DNA of 64,000 nucleotides from SZAS-103 sp038234715 (GCA_038234715.1 JBBQTD010000005.1:1-64000); one strand, 5' to 3'. Positions 23,639 to 33,707 are shown, counted from the first letter of the stretch. Made by a program: numbers and translations. The notes: a model not told the origin generated them from the sequence alone.

Positions 23639-24547
23639 GCTCAGCCAGTCACGCGGTTTCAGGAAGTTCGCCAGTTGTGCTTCCGGGCTACCTGGTTTCG
23701 GAGTGTAACCCACTTCCCAGCGCACGCGCGGCGGCAGGCTCATCAGGATCGACTCGGTGCGTCCTCCCGATTCCAGTCCGAACAGTGTGCCGCGGTCCCA
23801 TACAAGGTTGAATTCGACGTAGCGCCCGCGTCGGTAAAGCTGGAACTCGCGCTCGCGCTCGCCGTGCGGCGTGTCCTTCCGGCGTTCGACAATAGGCATG
23901 TAGGCGTCGAGGAAACCGTCGCCGACCGCGCGCATCAATCCGAAGCCGCGATCGAAGCCGCCATCGCGGAAGTCATCGAAGAAAAGCCCGCCCACACCGC
24001 GCGTCTCACCGCGATGCTTCAGGAAGAAGTACTCGTCGCACCAGCGCTTGAAGCGTGGATAGAGTTTTGCCCCGAATGGCATGCACGCGGCGCGCGCAGT
24101 GCGATGCCAGTGCAGCACGTCTTCTTCGAACGGGTAGCACGGCGTGAGGTCGAACCCGCCGCCGAACCACCACACGCGTTCGGCGCCTTTCGGATGCGCG
24201 GCGAAGTAGCGCACGTTCGCGTGCGCGGTCGGCACGTACGGGTTGCGCGGGTGCACCACAAGCGACAAACCCAGCGCGCGCCAGGGAGCGCCGACGAGTT
24301 CGGGGCGGTGCGCCGTGGCTGACGGCGGCAGCGTCGCGCCACGCACGTCGGAGAAGCCGACTCCGGCCTGCTCGAAGATCGCTCCCTCGCGCAACACGCG
24401 CGAATTGCCCCCGCCACCCTCCGCACGCTCCCAGATGTCATTGCCGAATTGCGCAGCACCATCCGCGGCTCCTAGGGCCGTGCAGAGGCGCTGCTGCAGA
24501 TCGAGCAGGTAAGCCTGCACCGCATCGATATCGGGCGCTACGGACAT
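23615..24547 (-). CDS. hemF: Oxygen-dependent coproporphyrinogen III oxidase
   Basis: 310 residues. Converts coproporphyrinogen III to protoporphyrinogen IX by two O2-dependent oxidative decarboxylations in heme synthesis. Family motifs are present: GGGNSRVLREGAIFEQAG, NPYVPTAHANVRYF, WWFGGGFDLTPCYP, KRWCDEYFFLKHRGETRG and FNLVWDRGT. AGGAG lies 8 bases before ATG 24547; the longer upstream frame has no family similarity. The last codons lie inside a repeat hairpin. Divergent from the chorismatase gene with about 80 bp between. Confidence 0.97.
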   Translation of the reverse strand: MSVAPDIDAVQAYLLDLQQRLCTALGAADGAAQFGNDIWERAEGGGGNSRVLREGAIFEQAGVGFSDVRGATLPPSATAHRPELVGAPWRALGLSLVVHPRNPYVPTAHANVRYFAAHPKGAERVWWFGGGFDLTPCYPFEEDVLHWHRTARAACMPFGAKLYPRFKRWCDEYFFLKHRGETRGVGGLFFDDFRDGGFDRGFGLMRAVGDGFLDAYMPIVERRKDTPHGEREREFQLYRRGRYVEFNLVWDRGTLFGLESGGRTESILMSLPPRVRWEVGYTPKPGSPEAQLANFLKPRDWLSEFADTVP

Positions 24548-24610
24548 TTGCTGGCTCCTGGACGCGGCTTCGCATGATAGCCGCGCACGAAGGCAGGCTG
24601 GCACGCCCGC

Positions 24611-24616
24611 TATAAT
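24611..24616 (+). promoter_or_regulatory. Consensus -10 box for the chorismatase gene
   Basis: A perfect TATAAT ends 10 bases before the GTG at 24627. Transcription would begin around 24622-24624, giving a leader of only a few bases. No good -35 hexamer is visible at 17 bp and no ribosome binding site fits, so the mRNA may be leaderless. Confidence 0.5.
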
Positions 24617-24626
24617 CGCGCTCACC

Positions 24627-25565
24627 GTGACCGACTCTGCCGCCTCCGCCGACACGCCGCCTCCACATACAGGACCATCAGAACCTGGGTTGCGAGTTGA
24701 CTTCTCCGCGGCAGCGCAGACACCGCTGAGCTTCGTGTTCACCGACCGCGTCGATGGCATCCGGATTGGCTGCGCGCTGCTTGGCGGGCCACAGGCTGCG
24801 GAGGTCTGGCAAGCGGGCGATGGATATCGCGTGCTGGTGCTCGAGCAAACCGAATCCAACGGCGATATCGCGGTGGCTGCCCAGCACGCCTATTCCCGCC
24901 TGATAGCACAGGTGCGGGGATCGTCGCATCCCTACCTGCTGCGGATCTGGAACTATCTCGGCGCGATCAACGCGGGCGCCGGCGATGCCGAACGGTACCG
25001 GCGCTTCTGCGTCGGCCGCGCTGCGGCGGTGGACGCCGCATTCAACGAGCCCCCACCGGCCGCAACCGCAATCGGCCATGACAACGGTATCGGTACGCTG
25101 CAGGTCATTGCGCTCACCAGCCGCAACCCCGCCATCGCCCTGGAGAATCCGCGGCAGACACCTGCCTGGAGCTATCCGCGCGTCTACGGCCCGGTTTCGC
25201 CTGGTTTCTCGCGCGGCGCCCTGCTGGAAGCCGAAGGTGATGCGCCGCGTTTGCTCGCTTCGGGCACGGCCAGCATTGTCGGACACGTCTCGCAGCACGT
25301 TGGCAATGTCGCCGAGCAATTGCGGGAGAGCCTGCGCAACCTGGAAGCCTTGCTCGCGGTCGGCAACGAACACCGTGGTCGCCGCTTTGCCCTGGCTGGG
25401 TGCGAAGCGCTGCGCGTATACCTGCGCCACCGTGGGGATCTGGCAGTTGCGCAGCGAGTGATCGACGCGTCCGGATTGCCGGGTCAACGTGTGTTGTATT
25501 TACGTGGCGATGTGTGTCGGCGTGAGCTGGACGTCGAACTCGAAGGCGTCTTTGCTCCGAACTGA
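24627..25565 (+). CDS. xanB2: Chorismatase of the XanB2/FkbO/Hyg5 family
   Basis: 312 residues. Members cleave chorismate; XanB2 of Xanthomonas gives 3- and 4-hydroxybenzoate, feeding xanthomonadin pigment and ubiquinone-8 synthesis. Recognised from the YjgF-like double domain, with SSHPYLLRIWNYLGAIN, ERYRRFCVGRA and the C-terminal RVLYLRGDVCRRELDVELEG. The N-terminal 30 residues are Pro/Ser-rich and variable. Start is GTG 24627, directly after a consensus -10. No xanthomonadin cluster is in view, so ubiquinone precursor supply is the more cautious reading. Neighbour hemF diverges. Confidence 0.82.
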   Translation: MTDSAASADTPPPHTGPSEPGLRVDFSAAAQTPLSFVFTDRVDGIRIGCALLGGPQAAEVWQAGDGYRVLVLEQTESNGDIAVAAQHAYSRLIAQVRGSSHPYLLRIWNYLGAINAGAGDAERYRRFCVGRAAAVDAAFNEPPPAATAIGHDNGIGTLQVIALTSRNPAIALENPRQTPAWSYPRVYGPVSPGFSRGALLEAEGDAPRLLASGTASIVGHVSQHVGNVAEQLRESLRNLEALLAVGNEHRGRRFALAGCEALRVYLRHRGDLAVAQRVIDASGLPGQRVLYLRGDVCRRELDVELEGVFAPN

Positions 25566-25611
25566 AGTGCGGTCGTGCCTTCTGCCCGCGGCAGGTGAGG
25601 GATTGTTGAAG

Positions 25612-28008
25612 CTACTTCAACGTCCGCTCAAACAACGCGTCGATCCTCCGGTATTCGTCCAGCCACGCGTCCGGCTGCTCGAAGCTGTGCCTTTCGAGCG
25701 GGTACGGCGCGATGCTCCAGTCGGTTTTCTTGAGTTCGATTAGGCGCTGCACGAGGCGCACCGAGTCCTGGAAGAAAACGTTGTCGTCCATCATCCCGTG
25801 GCAGATCAGCAGCGCACCACGCAGGCCATCGGCGAACTCGATCGGTGAGCTGATCTTGTAGGCTTCCGGATCGATGTCCGGGGTGTTGAGGATCGCAGAT
25901 GTGTAGTCGTGTTCGTACTGGGTCCAGTCGGTCACCGGGCGCAGTGCTGCGCCAGCCTTGAAAACGTCCGGCGCCCGGAACAGGGCCATCAGGGTCATGA
26001 ATCCGCCGTAGCTGCCGCCGTAGATGCCGACGTGCGTTGCATCTCCCTGCTGGTTTGCGACCATCCAGGCGACTCCGTCCAGATAGTCCTCGAGTTCGGG
26101 ATGTCCCATCTGCCGGTAGATCGCCGTGCGCCAGTCGCGCCCGTGTCCCGCTGACCCGCGATAGTCCATGTCCAGCACGACATAGCCCTTCTGCACCAGC
26201 AGCTGGTTGAACATCTGCTCTCGAAAGTAATACGGATGGCGCGCGAACACGTTTTGCAGGTAGCCCGCGCCGTGCACGAACATCACGATCGGGTAGCGCT
26301 TGCCCGCAGCGAGCTGCGCTGGTCGGTACAGCTTGGCCCACACCGGCTTCGCCCCATGGGTCGACGGCACCTGCACGTATTGCGGCTGCAGCCATGCACG
26401 TGCCTTATACGCGTCAGTGCGCGTATCGGTCAGCACGATCGCATTGCCGCTGCCATCGGATGGCACCACCGCGAGCTGCGCCGGCATGTAGCTGCCCGAA
26501 TAGCGCACCAGCACCTGGTGATCGTCAGGCGACAACACAAAATCCTCAACCCCTTCCAGCGCGGTGATCTCGTGCAGTGTGTCGTTGGCAAGGTCGAGCT
26601 CGCACACCTCGTAGGCGCCGGGCCACTTGCGATTGCATACGAACCACGCGTACCGGCCGTCGGCCGATGTCTGCACTTGCGACGTTTCCCAGTCGCCATG
26701 CGTGCGTTCGCGCAAGGAGCCGCCAGCATCCATCGTGTACAGGTGCGAATAGCCAGTCTGCTCCGATAACAGCCACAGCGTCTTGCCATCGGCGAGCCAG
26801 CCGAACTCGTTGAACGAAAAACTGTTGACCCATGCCGGATCGGTCAACCGGTGCGCGCTGCGCAGTGCCTTCGCCGGAAAATCGACGGTCGCGATCCACC
26901 GATCCTTGTTGTCGACCGAGCCAAGCTGGACCGCAACCGCGTGGCCGTCGTTGGTCCACGCAATCGCTCCGACGCGCAGTGGACGATGGCCTTTGAGCGC
27001 GTCCTTGCCGGCTGCCTTGCGCATGGCCGCCAGCGGATCGACGTCGATGCCCGGCAACGCATCGATCGAGATGTTGGAGGCGCTTCCATTGGCAAGGTCC
27101 ACCAGCCTGAGCGTCTGCCCGTTCGGGGAATTGCGCCCTACGCGCGTACGTTCGTCCTCCTCCTCCTCGTAGCCACTTTCGGTCACGTATTTCTGCAGCT
27201 TGCCAACGTGCCCGACGTCGGGATCCTTTGCGCCGACCACCGCGATGAGCCAGCGCCCATCCGGAGACAGGGAAGACGACTGGATCGCGATGTCGTCTCC
27301 AAGGTATATCGGCGCGCGCGCCCGGGTCGGGTCGGCCTGCCGCAGCGCCTGGTCCTGCGCCTTGCGGGCGTCGCGGTCGTGCTTCTCGCGGCGCAGCGTG
27401 TCGATCAGGCGCAATTGCATGTCACGCAACGCGTCGGGTTTCTGCGTTGCATTGGGATCCTTTTCGGCCTTGAGCGCGACCACTGTTTCGGTCAGCCGCT
27501 GGTCGAAGCTGTAGCGGTACCAGGTATCGCCGACATGCCAGACGAGGCCGCCATCGCCCGTGGCGAAACGCGGATCGGCCGCGGCATCGGTGCCACGCGT
27601 AAGCTGGGTCAGCGCGCCCGATTGCAGGTCGCGCACGAACACATCGCCGTTGCGCACAAACGCGCTGCGTCGATGGGCGCTGTCGTAGACGACCTCGGCT
27701 GCGTCGATGCGAGCACGCTCGACGTCCGCCAGCCGGTTCAGGGGCGCTCCGCCTGAAGTGTCCACGGCGTACAGGTCGTTCAGCGCGCTACCGTTGCGCT
27801 TGAGTGGAAAGTAGGCGCGCCTGCCATCCCACGACCACCACGCCGAATTGATGGGCGGCCCGATCCAGTCCGGATCGGCCATCGCCTGGTCCAGCGTAAC
27901 CGGCGTGGGGGAAACGGCTGGCGCGGTTGTCGAAACCGACCCGGATTGCGCCGCCGACGTGGTCGCGACAAGCAGCAGCGGCAGCAGGAAAGCGATGCGC
28001 ATCGGCAT
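25612..28008 (-). CDS. S9 (prolyl oligopeptidase/DPP-IV) family serine peptidase
   Basis: About 798 residues. Signal peptide 1-20 (RIAFLLPLLLVATTSAAQ), so it is probably periplasmic. An N-terminal beta-propeller (about 40-540, repeats such as SPDGRWLIAVVGAKD, SADGRYAWFV) covers a C-terminal alpha/beta hydrolase with nucleophile serine in YGGSYGGFM (near residue 665), Asp in CHGMMDDNVFF and His in LERHSFEQP. DPP-IV-like enzymes cleave dipeptides after proline; the exact specificity is not readable. A GTG three codons upstream is an alternative start. The 258 bp upstream to ycgL hold the divergent promoters. Confidence 0.93.
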   Translation of the reverse strand: MPMRIAFLLPLLLVATTSAAQSGSVSTTAPAVSPTPVTLDQAMADPDWIGPPINSAWWSWDGRRAYFPLKRNGSALNDLYAVDTSGGAPLNRLADVERARIDAAEVVYDSAHRRSAFVRNGDVFVRDLQSGALTQLTRGTDAAADPRFATGDGGLVWHVGDTWYRYSFDQRLTETVVALKAEKDPNATQKPDALRDMQLRLIDTLRREKHDRDARKAQDQALRQADPTRARAPIYLGDDIAIQSSSLSPDGRWLIAVVGAKDPDVGHVGKLQKYVTESGYEEEEDERTRVGRNSPNGQTLRLVDLANGSASNISIDALPGIDVDPLAAMRKAAGKDALKGHRPLRVGAIAWTNDGHAVAVQLGSVDNKDRWIATVDFPAKALRSAHRLTDPAWVNSFSFNEFGWLADGKTLWLLSEQTGYSHLYTMDAGGSLRERTHGDWETSQVQTSADGRYAWFVCNRKWPGAYEVCELDLANDTLHEITALEGVEDFVLSPDDHQVLVRYSGSYMPAQLAVVPSDGSGNAIVLTDTRTDAYKARAWLQPQYVQVPSTHGAKPVWAKLYRPAQLAAGKRYPIVMFVHGAGYLQNVFARHPYYFREQMFNQLLVQKGYVVLDMDYRGSAGHGRDWRTAIYRQMGHPELEDYLDGVAWMVANQQGDATHVGIYGGSYGGFMTLMALFRAPDVFKAGAALRPVTDWTQYEHDYTSAILNTPDIDPEAYKISSPIEFADGLRGALLICHGMMDDNVFFQDSVRLVQRLIELKKTDWSIAPYPLERHSFEQPDAWLDEYRRIDALFERTLK

Positions 28009-28266
28009 GGTCCGCACAGAGAAACGGCAAGCCTAGCAGGCACCGGCGGGGTCAAGGATGGCTGGAAGTCACGGACAGGCAATGCATCGCGAGCGGACCG
28101 CAGCAGGGAACGACGGCCGCCATACGGGAGTGCCGAGCACGCGTTTGATGACCGCGGCGCCCAGCAACGGCGGGATTTCAACGCAAACGCCACGTATTTC
28201 AGGCGCCATGCTTTATACGCACGCGATTTGCCGCCACAATCGTCCCCAGCCGACGCTGCGAGCCCC

Positions 28267-28539
28267 ATGCAAGCCTACGTGTACAAGAGCCGACGCAAGT
28301 CCGACACCTATGTGTACCTGCGCGAACGCGATGGTTTCGGGCTGATTCCCGAGCCTTTGCGGGCGTCGCTGGGCGGCTTGGACTTTGTACTGGAAGTCAT
28401 GCTGGGTCCGGAGCGCAAGCTCGCCAGGGAAGACCCGGCCATCGTGCGAAACAACCTCGCTGCGCGCGGGTTCCACCTGCAGTTCCCACCGCCCGACCAG
28501 TCAATGGCACCGCTGGACGACATCCATGGCGATGCCTGA
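28267..28539 (+). CDS. ycgL: YcgL-family protein
   Basis: 90 residues, the usual length. Characteristic opening MQAYVYKSRRKSDTYVYL followed by FGLIPEPLRASLGGLDFVLE and NLAARGFHLQFPPP. YcgL proteins are small cytoplasmic alpha/beta proteins of unknown function, common in gammaproteobacteria. The end overlaps the start of the ankyrin gene by 8-14 bases, so the two are translationally coupled. Confidence 0.92.
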   Translation: MQAYVYKSRRKSDTYVYLRERDGFGLIPEPLRASLGGLDFVLEVMLGPERKLAREDPAIVRNNLAARGFHLQFPPPDQSMAPLDDIHGDA

Positions 28540-31500
28540 GCGTCCCGCGCGCCAGCCACTGCGCGCTGCGCTTGCGCTGTTCGCAGGCATCGCGCTGTCG
28601 ATGTTGCCACTGCTGTCGAACACGGCCGGCTTGTTGCTGCTTGGGCCATGGCTCGCCCAGCCGCTGCTCGCGCTCGCTGCAGCATGGTGGCTTCGCAGCA
28701 GGCCCGCCGGCGAAGATGCGGCCCGCTGGGTTCCCGATGCAGTCGCGTTGGCATTGCTGTGGGGCGCGGCTGGAGCGCTGGCCGTCCTCGCAATGGCATG
28801 GCCGCTGCCAATGCTCCTGCAAAACGGCAGCCTTGATGCGGCATTGGGAACCAGCGCCGCAGCCGCAATGGCCCTGATCATGCTGTGGCGCTACTGGCCG
28901 GTCTTCGCGCGCGCCGAGCGCGACGGCGGAGGCCTCGCCGCGCTGTACGAAGCCGCGAGCGACGAGGGTGATGTCGCGACGTTACCCGGGTTGCTGATCG
29001 CAGGTTCAGTCGCGGTCATCCTGGCACTGGTCTTGTGCGCGGGGTGGAGCGGCGTGGCGACACCCTCGCTACGCATCGCCCTGCTGATCGCCCAGGCATT
29101 GCTCGCACCAGTAATGCATGGAGCGATCCATCGGCTCGGTCGCCATGTACCACGCGCCAGGTTCGCGCTCGAAGAACCCGCGGTGGTCGCAACCGCCTAC
29201 CGCTCTCCGCAATTCGTGTTCGACGACATTGGTGACCCGAACCTGCGCGTCTATGCAGCCGCGCGCGGCGGACGCGCCGACGAAGCGGTTGCCGCGCTCG
29301 CACGAGGCGCCGATCCGAAACGCCTGCCGGACGCGGACGACCGCGACCAGCGCAGCCTGCCCGTTCTTGCCGCTGTGATCGGCGACCTTTCGCTGTTGCG
29401 GGAGCTCATCGCGCGAGGCGTCGATGTCAACCGCATGCACGCCGGCTTGACGCCCCTGCTCGCGGCCACGCGCGACACCTGGCACGGACGCGTCGAGGCG
29501 GTCACGATCCTGCTCGCGAATGGAGCCGACGCGCGCACCGTCGATGCCGATGGCAACACGCCGTTGCACCACGCTGCACGCAGTTCCGATGCTGGCGTTG
29601 CCGCGCGCCTGCTGGATGCGCACGCGCCGATCGATGCCCTCAATACCGACGGTTTCAGCCCGCTTGGCGTGGCCTGCGAGGCAGGCAACTGGCGACTCGC
29701 GCGCTTCCTTCTCGATCACGGCGCACGTTGCGAACCCGGATCCGGGGATTCCGCGCTTGGCATCCCTGGCCGAGGCCAGTCGGCCCTGCTCGCGGCGGCG
29801 TCGGGCGAAGACGATGCCGCCGGCGTCCAGCTGCTGCTCAAGCACAAGGCGCGCGTGGACGCGCGCGGCAACGACCAGTCGACCGCGCTGATGCTGGCGT
29901 GCGAAGCGAACAATCCAGAGATCGTCGGCGTCCTGCTCGATGCGGGCGCAGCGGTCGACCTGCGCGACGCGAACGGCATGACCGCGCTCATGCACGCCGC
30001 GCACGGTGGCAGCGAATCGGTGCTGCAACGGCTCGCGAAAGCGCGTCTGGACCCAAAGCAGGTCGACAACGAAGGCCGCAATGCGCTGGCTGTGGCCTGT
30101 GCGTCAGAGAGCGCCGAGCCGTCGCTGGTGCGCGCACTGATCGGGATGGGCGTGGATCCTGCGCAAGCCAGCGACGATGGCCGGCGGGCGCTCGACCACG
30201 CACTCGCGGCAGGACGCTGGCGCCTGGTTGCCGAGCTCGATCCGAACCATCCTCTACCCGAAAGCGTCGCCGAGGATCTCGCCGCAGGTCCCACGGAACG
30301 CAGCACCACCGAGTTGTTGCGCGACGCACTCGCGACGCGTCGGTTCGAGCGTGTCGGGCCCTTGCTCAAGCTCGGCGACCAGGTCGCATTGGCCACCGCG
30401 CAGCTCGGTGACTTCGCACTGGAGTCCGACCTCGACGTGTTCGATTGGCTGCTTGCGTGCGGTGCCGATGCGGAGGCGCGCGAACCCGGTGCCGACAGTG
30501 TGCTGTTTGCACTGCTCGAGCGCGGCGGTAGCGCGACGGGCGCCCTGCAGCGCCTGCTCGATCGCGGTGCGGCCCCGGGCGGCGCAGGTGGCCTGGCGCG
30601 GTATCTGCACGCCTGCGCGCTGGGTGAGGCGAGCTCACGCACGCAGGAACAGCTCGCCTTGACCCTGCTCGAGCGCGGCGCTGATCCGTTCGTCGCCATC
30701 GGCGGGACCCCGCCGCTGCACCTTGCGGTGCGCCTTGGCTGGCTGCGCCTTGCCGAGCGCCTGCTCGCGTGCGGTGTCGCGCCCGATGCCCGCGATGCAC
30801 GCGGCATTACTGCTTTGCAACTCGCCTGCACCCTTGGCCGTGAGTCTGCCGTCCGTTTGCTGGTGCGCTTCGGAGCATCGCCGGACCTGCGCACGCCGAA
30901 CGGCGAAACCGCTCTGGGCATTGCGCTTTCCGCCGACCGCCATGATCTCGCAGTATGGCTGGACTGGCGCGGCTGGAAGTTGCCGCTGCGACCACTGCAG
31001 GCCTCCGACCTGCCGTCAGCCGCAATGGTCGGCGATGCGGGTGCGGTGCGCCGGCTGCTCGATCTCGGCCTGCCGGTGGACACCGTCGATTCACAAGGCT
31101 GTACCGCCTTGCTGCGCGCCGCTGGCGGTGGTCAGTTGGTGGTGGTCGGCCTGCTGTTGCAGCGAGGCGCCGACGCCACCCTTGCAGCCGATACCGGAGC
31201 GACCGCGCTCAGCGCCGCGGTCAGCATGCGGCATCCGCAGATCGTCGAGATGTTGCTCGCGCAAGGCGCGGATGTGGATCGCCCGTTGCCAGGCGGCATC
31301 ACGCCCTTGATACTGGCGGCGGCACTGGGTCTGCCCGAGATGGTGTCGCGCCTGCTCGCGCACGGCGCGAACCTGCATCGCCGCGACGATCGCGGCCTCG
31401 GCGCGCTGCACTGCGCGGCCACCTATGCATTCCAGGCACAAGACCGCAAGCGCGCACTCGCGTTGTTCGACACCCTGCTGCTGTCCGGCGCCGAACCCGA

Positions 31501-31861
31501 TGCGCCAAGCCACAACGGGCAGACGCCGCTGCTGCTGCTGCTCGGCGCGGGCTTCGAACCCGGCGTCGCCTGCGAGGAAGACGTGGTGCTTGATGCCATG
31601 GAGTACCTGCTCAACGAGAACGTCTCCCTCGAAGCGCGCGACGAGCGCGGGTTCACGCCGATGCACCTGGCTGCGTTGCACGGCATGGTGCGGGTGGTGC
31701 AGCGCCTGTTCGCCGCGGGCGCCGAACGCAAGCCGCACGACATCCTTGGCCGAACACCGCACGACCTGGCCCTGAAACGGGGATTGATGGATGTGGCAGC
31801 GGAGTTCGAACCGCTGCGCTCGACGTCGCCGCCGATTGCGAGATTCCTGCGCAAGGAATGA
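28526..31861 (+). CDS. Giant membrane-anchored ankyrin-repeat protein
   Basis: About 1111 residues. The N-terminal 230 residues hold several hydrophobic helices (LALFAGIALSMLPLLSNTAG, LAVLAMAWPLPMLLQ, AGSVAVILALVLCAGWSGVA) and thus a membrane domain. From about 235 to the end run more than twenty ankyrin repeats, many near consensus (DADGNTPLHHAARSSDAGVA, DANGMTALMHAAHGGSESVL, DERGFTPMHLAALHGMVRVV). Ankyrin stacks bind proteins; the partner is unknown. Start may be ATG 28526 or 28532, both inside ycgL. The acidic, repeat-rich part is presumably cytoplasmic. No effector secretion signal can be claimed. Confidence 0.9.
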   Translation: MAMPERPARQPLRAALALFAGIALSMLPLLSNTAGLLLLGPWLAQPLLALAAAWWLRSRPAGEDAARWVPDAVALALLWGAAGALAVLAMAWPLPMLLQNGSLDAALGTSAAAAMALIMLWRYWPVFARAERDGGGLAALYEAASDEGDVATLPGLLIAGSVAVILALVLCAGWSGVATPSLRIALLIAQALLAPVMHGAIHRLGRHVPRARFALEEPAVVATAYRSPQFVFDDIGDPNLRVYAAARGGRADEAVAALARGADPKRLPDADDRDQRSLPVLAAVIGDLSLLRELIARGVDVNRMHAGLTPLLAATRDTWHGRVEAVTILLANGADARTVDADGNTPLHHAARSSDAGVAARLLDAHAPIDALNTDGFSPLGVACEAGNWRLARFLLDHGARCEPGSGDSALGIPGRGQSALLAAASGEDDAAGVQLLLKHKARVDARGNDQSTALMLACEANNPEIVGVLLDAGAAVDLRDANGMTALMHAAHGGSESVLQRLAKARLDPKQVDNEGRNALAVACASESAEPSLVRALIGMGVDPAQASDDGRRALDHALAAGRWRLVAELDPNHPLPESVAEDLAAGPTERSTTELLRDALATRRFERVGPLLKLGDQVALATAQLGDFALESDLDVFDWLLACGADAEAREPGADSVLFALLERGGSATGALQRLLDRGAAPGGAGGLARYLHACALGEASSRTQEQLALTLLERGADPFVAIGGTPPLHLAVRLGWLRLAERLLACGVAPDARDARGITALQLACTLGRESAVRLLVRFGASPDLRTPNGETALGIALSADRHDLAVWLDWRGWKLPLRPLQASDLPSAAMVGDAGAVRRLLDLGLPVDTVDSQGCTALLRAAGGGQLVVVGLLLQRGADATLAADTGATALSAAVSMRHPQIVEMLLAQGADVDRPLPGGITPLILAAALGLPEMVSRLLAHGANLHRRDDRGLGALHCAATYAFQAQDRKRALALFDTLLLSGAEPDAPSHNGQTPLLLLLGAGFEPGVACEEDVVLDAMEYLLNENVSLEARDERGFTPMHLAALHGMVRVVQRLFAAGAERKPHDILGRTPHDLALKRGLMDVAAEFEPLRSTSPPIARFLRKE

Positions 31862-31910
31862 TTGGCGGGCGAATCGGGATTTCGCTTCCAGAGGCAAGGG
31901 CCTCTCGTCG

Positions 31911-33707
31911 CTACTTCAAAGCTTCTCCAGCCGCATCCTCCTCCCTATCGGCCTCGAACAACTGCTGCAACTCTCTGCGCGATGCCTCCGCGCTTTGCAT
32001 CAGCGCGGCTTCGTCGTCGTACACCAGGTGTTGTTCGGCCAGCATCTTCTCGTCGTGCTGGCGGAAGCGGGCGACGCGTTCGGCCGCGACTTCCGGCGAG
32101 AAGCCGAGTCCTTCGAGCACGTTGCGGGTCAGTTCGAGGCTGCCGTCGAGGGTCTCGCGCACGACCTTGTCCACGCTCAGGTCCATCAGCCGGAACGCAT
32201 GCTGGCGATTGCGCGCGCGTGCGTACACCTTGAGGTTCGGGAACAGCCGCTTGACCAGGCGCGCGGTGCGCACGTTCGCTTCCGGGTCGTCGGTTGCGAC
32301 GACGAAGACCTCGGCGCGCTCGGCATGCGCGGCGCGCAGCAGTTCAGCGCGCGCGGGATCGCCGAAATAGATCTGGTTGCCGAAGCGGCGCATGAAGTCC
32401 ACCTGCTCGGCGCTGTTCTCGAGTGCGGTGAACGAAATGTTCTGCGCCAGCAGCACGCGGCCGACGATCTGCCCGACGCGACCGAATCCGGCGATGATCA
32501 CGCGCGGATTCTCGTTGTCGATCGTGTCGAATGGCCGCTTCGGTTTTGCGTCCGGATGGGCGAGCAACCAGTTCGATGCGGCCATCACCAGCAGTGGCGT
32601 GACCGCCATGCTCAATCCGACGATGACCACCAGCCGATCGCGCAAACCGTTGTCGATCAGACCCGCCTTGAGCGCTTCGCCGAAAACCACAAACGCGAAT
32701 TCGCCGCCCAGCGCAAGCGCCGCCGCAAGCATCAGCGCACCGCGGTTGCGCAGCCTTCCAAGGCGACCCAACACGTACAACAACACGCCCTTGACCGCGA
32801 GCAGGATGCCAACTCCCGAGGCGATCAGCAGCGGTTCGCGCGCGACCAGGCGCAGGTCCAGGCTCATCCCGACGGCCATGAAGAACAGCCCCAGCAGCAA
32901 TCCCTTGAACGGCTCGATCTGCGCCTCGAGCTCATGGCGGAATTCGGAATCGGCAAGCAGCACGCCAGCGAGGAACGCGCCCAGACCCATGCTCAGGCCC
33001 GCGAGCTGCATCAGCCACGCCGTGCCGGCAACGACCAGCAACGCGCTTGCAGTGAACACCTCGGGCATCTGGGTACGCGCCACAACGCGGAAGATCTGCC
33101 GCAGGAGCGGGCGCCCGAGTACGACGACTCCCGCGATTGCGCCGATCGCGCGCAGCGCCGCTTGCGACAGCGGCACGTGATGCGCCGCCTTCGCGTCCCC
33201 GAGCAACGGAATTGCAACCAGCAGGGGAATGGCGAGCAGGTCCTGGAACAGCAGGACCGCGAATGCGAGCCGACCAAAATCGGTGGTGAGCTCCTTGCGC
33301 TCGGCTAGCAGTTGCAAGCCGACCGCGGTGGACGAAAGCGCAAGTCCGATCCCGACCACAACGGTAGCCTTGTCGCCGAGCCCGTACGCAATCATCAACC
33401 CGCCCAGCGCAGCGGCGGTCAACGCAACCTGTAGCCCACCGATGCCGAACACACGTTTGCGCATCACCCACAAGCGCGCTGGCGATAGTTCCAGCCCGAT
33501 GATGAAGAGCAGCATCACCACGCCGAGTTCGGATTCGGCGAGGATGCTCGCTGGGTCGTCGATGAACTTCAGCCCTTGCGGACCGAGCGCGACGCCGGCG
33601 GCAAGATAGCCGAGCACGGCGCCGAGCCCGAGTTTGCGGAAAAGCGGCACCGCAATCACAGCCGCAAGCAGGAACACCAGGACGATTTCGAGGGAGCCGT
33701 TGTGCAT
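31911..33707 (-). CDS. Kef-type monovalent cation:proton antiporter with NAD-binding domain
   Basis: 598 residues of the CPA2 family. Membrane domain about 1-385 with twelve or so helices (GYLAAGVALGPQGL, ELGVVMLLFIIGLELSP, AVLLFQDLLAIPLL with the ion-site aspartate) and a C-terminal TrkA-N/KTN domain (about 400-520, IIAGFGRVGQIVGRVL Rossmann motif). KefB/KefC export K+ in exchange for H+ and are gated by glutathione adducts; whether this protein is glutathione-gated is not evident. A charged tail (about 530-598) follows. Single gene, convergent with the ankyrin gene. Confidence 0.92.
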   Translation of the reverse strand: MHNGSLEIVLVFLLAAVIAVPLFRKLGLGAVLGYLAAGVALGPQGLKFIDDPASILAESELGVVMLLFIIGLELSPARLWVMRKRVFGIGGLQVALTAAALGGLMIAYGLGDKATVVVGIGLALSSTAVGLQLLAERKELTTDFGRLAFAVLLFQDLLAIPLLVAIPLLGDAKAAHHVPLSQAALRAIGAIAGVVVLGRPLLRQIFRVVARTQMPEVFTASALLVVAGTAWLMQLAGLSMGLGAFLAGVLLADSEFRHELEAQIEPFKGLLLGLFFMAVGMSLDLRLVAREPLLIASGVGILLAVKGVLLYVLGRLGRLRNRGALMLAAALALGGEFAFVVFGEALKAGLIDNGLRDRLVVIVGLSMAVTPLLVMAASNWLLAHPDAKPKRPFDTIDNENPRVIIAGFGRVGQIVGRVLLAQNISFTALENSAEQVDFMRRFGNQIYFGDPARAELLRAAHAERAEVFVVATDDPEANVRTARLVKRLFPNLKVYARARNRQHAFRLMDLSVDKVVRETLDGSLELTRNVLEGLGFSPEVAAERVARFRQHDEKMLAEQHLVYDDEAALMQSAEASRRELQQLFEADREEDAAGEALK

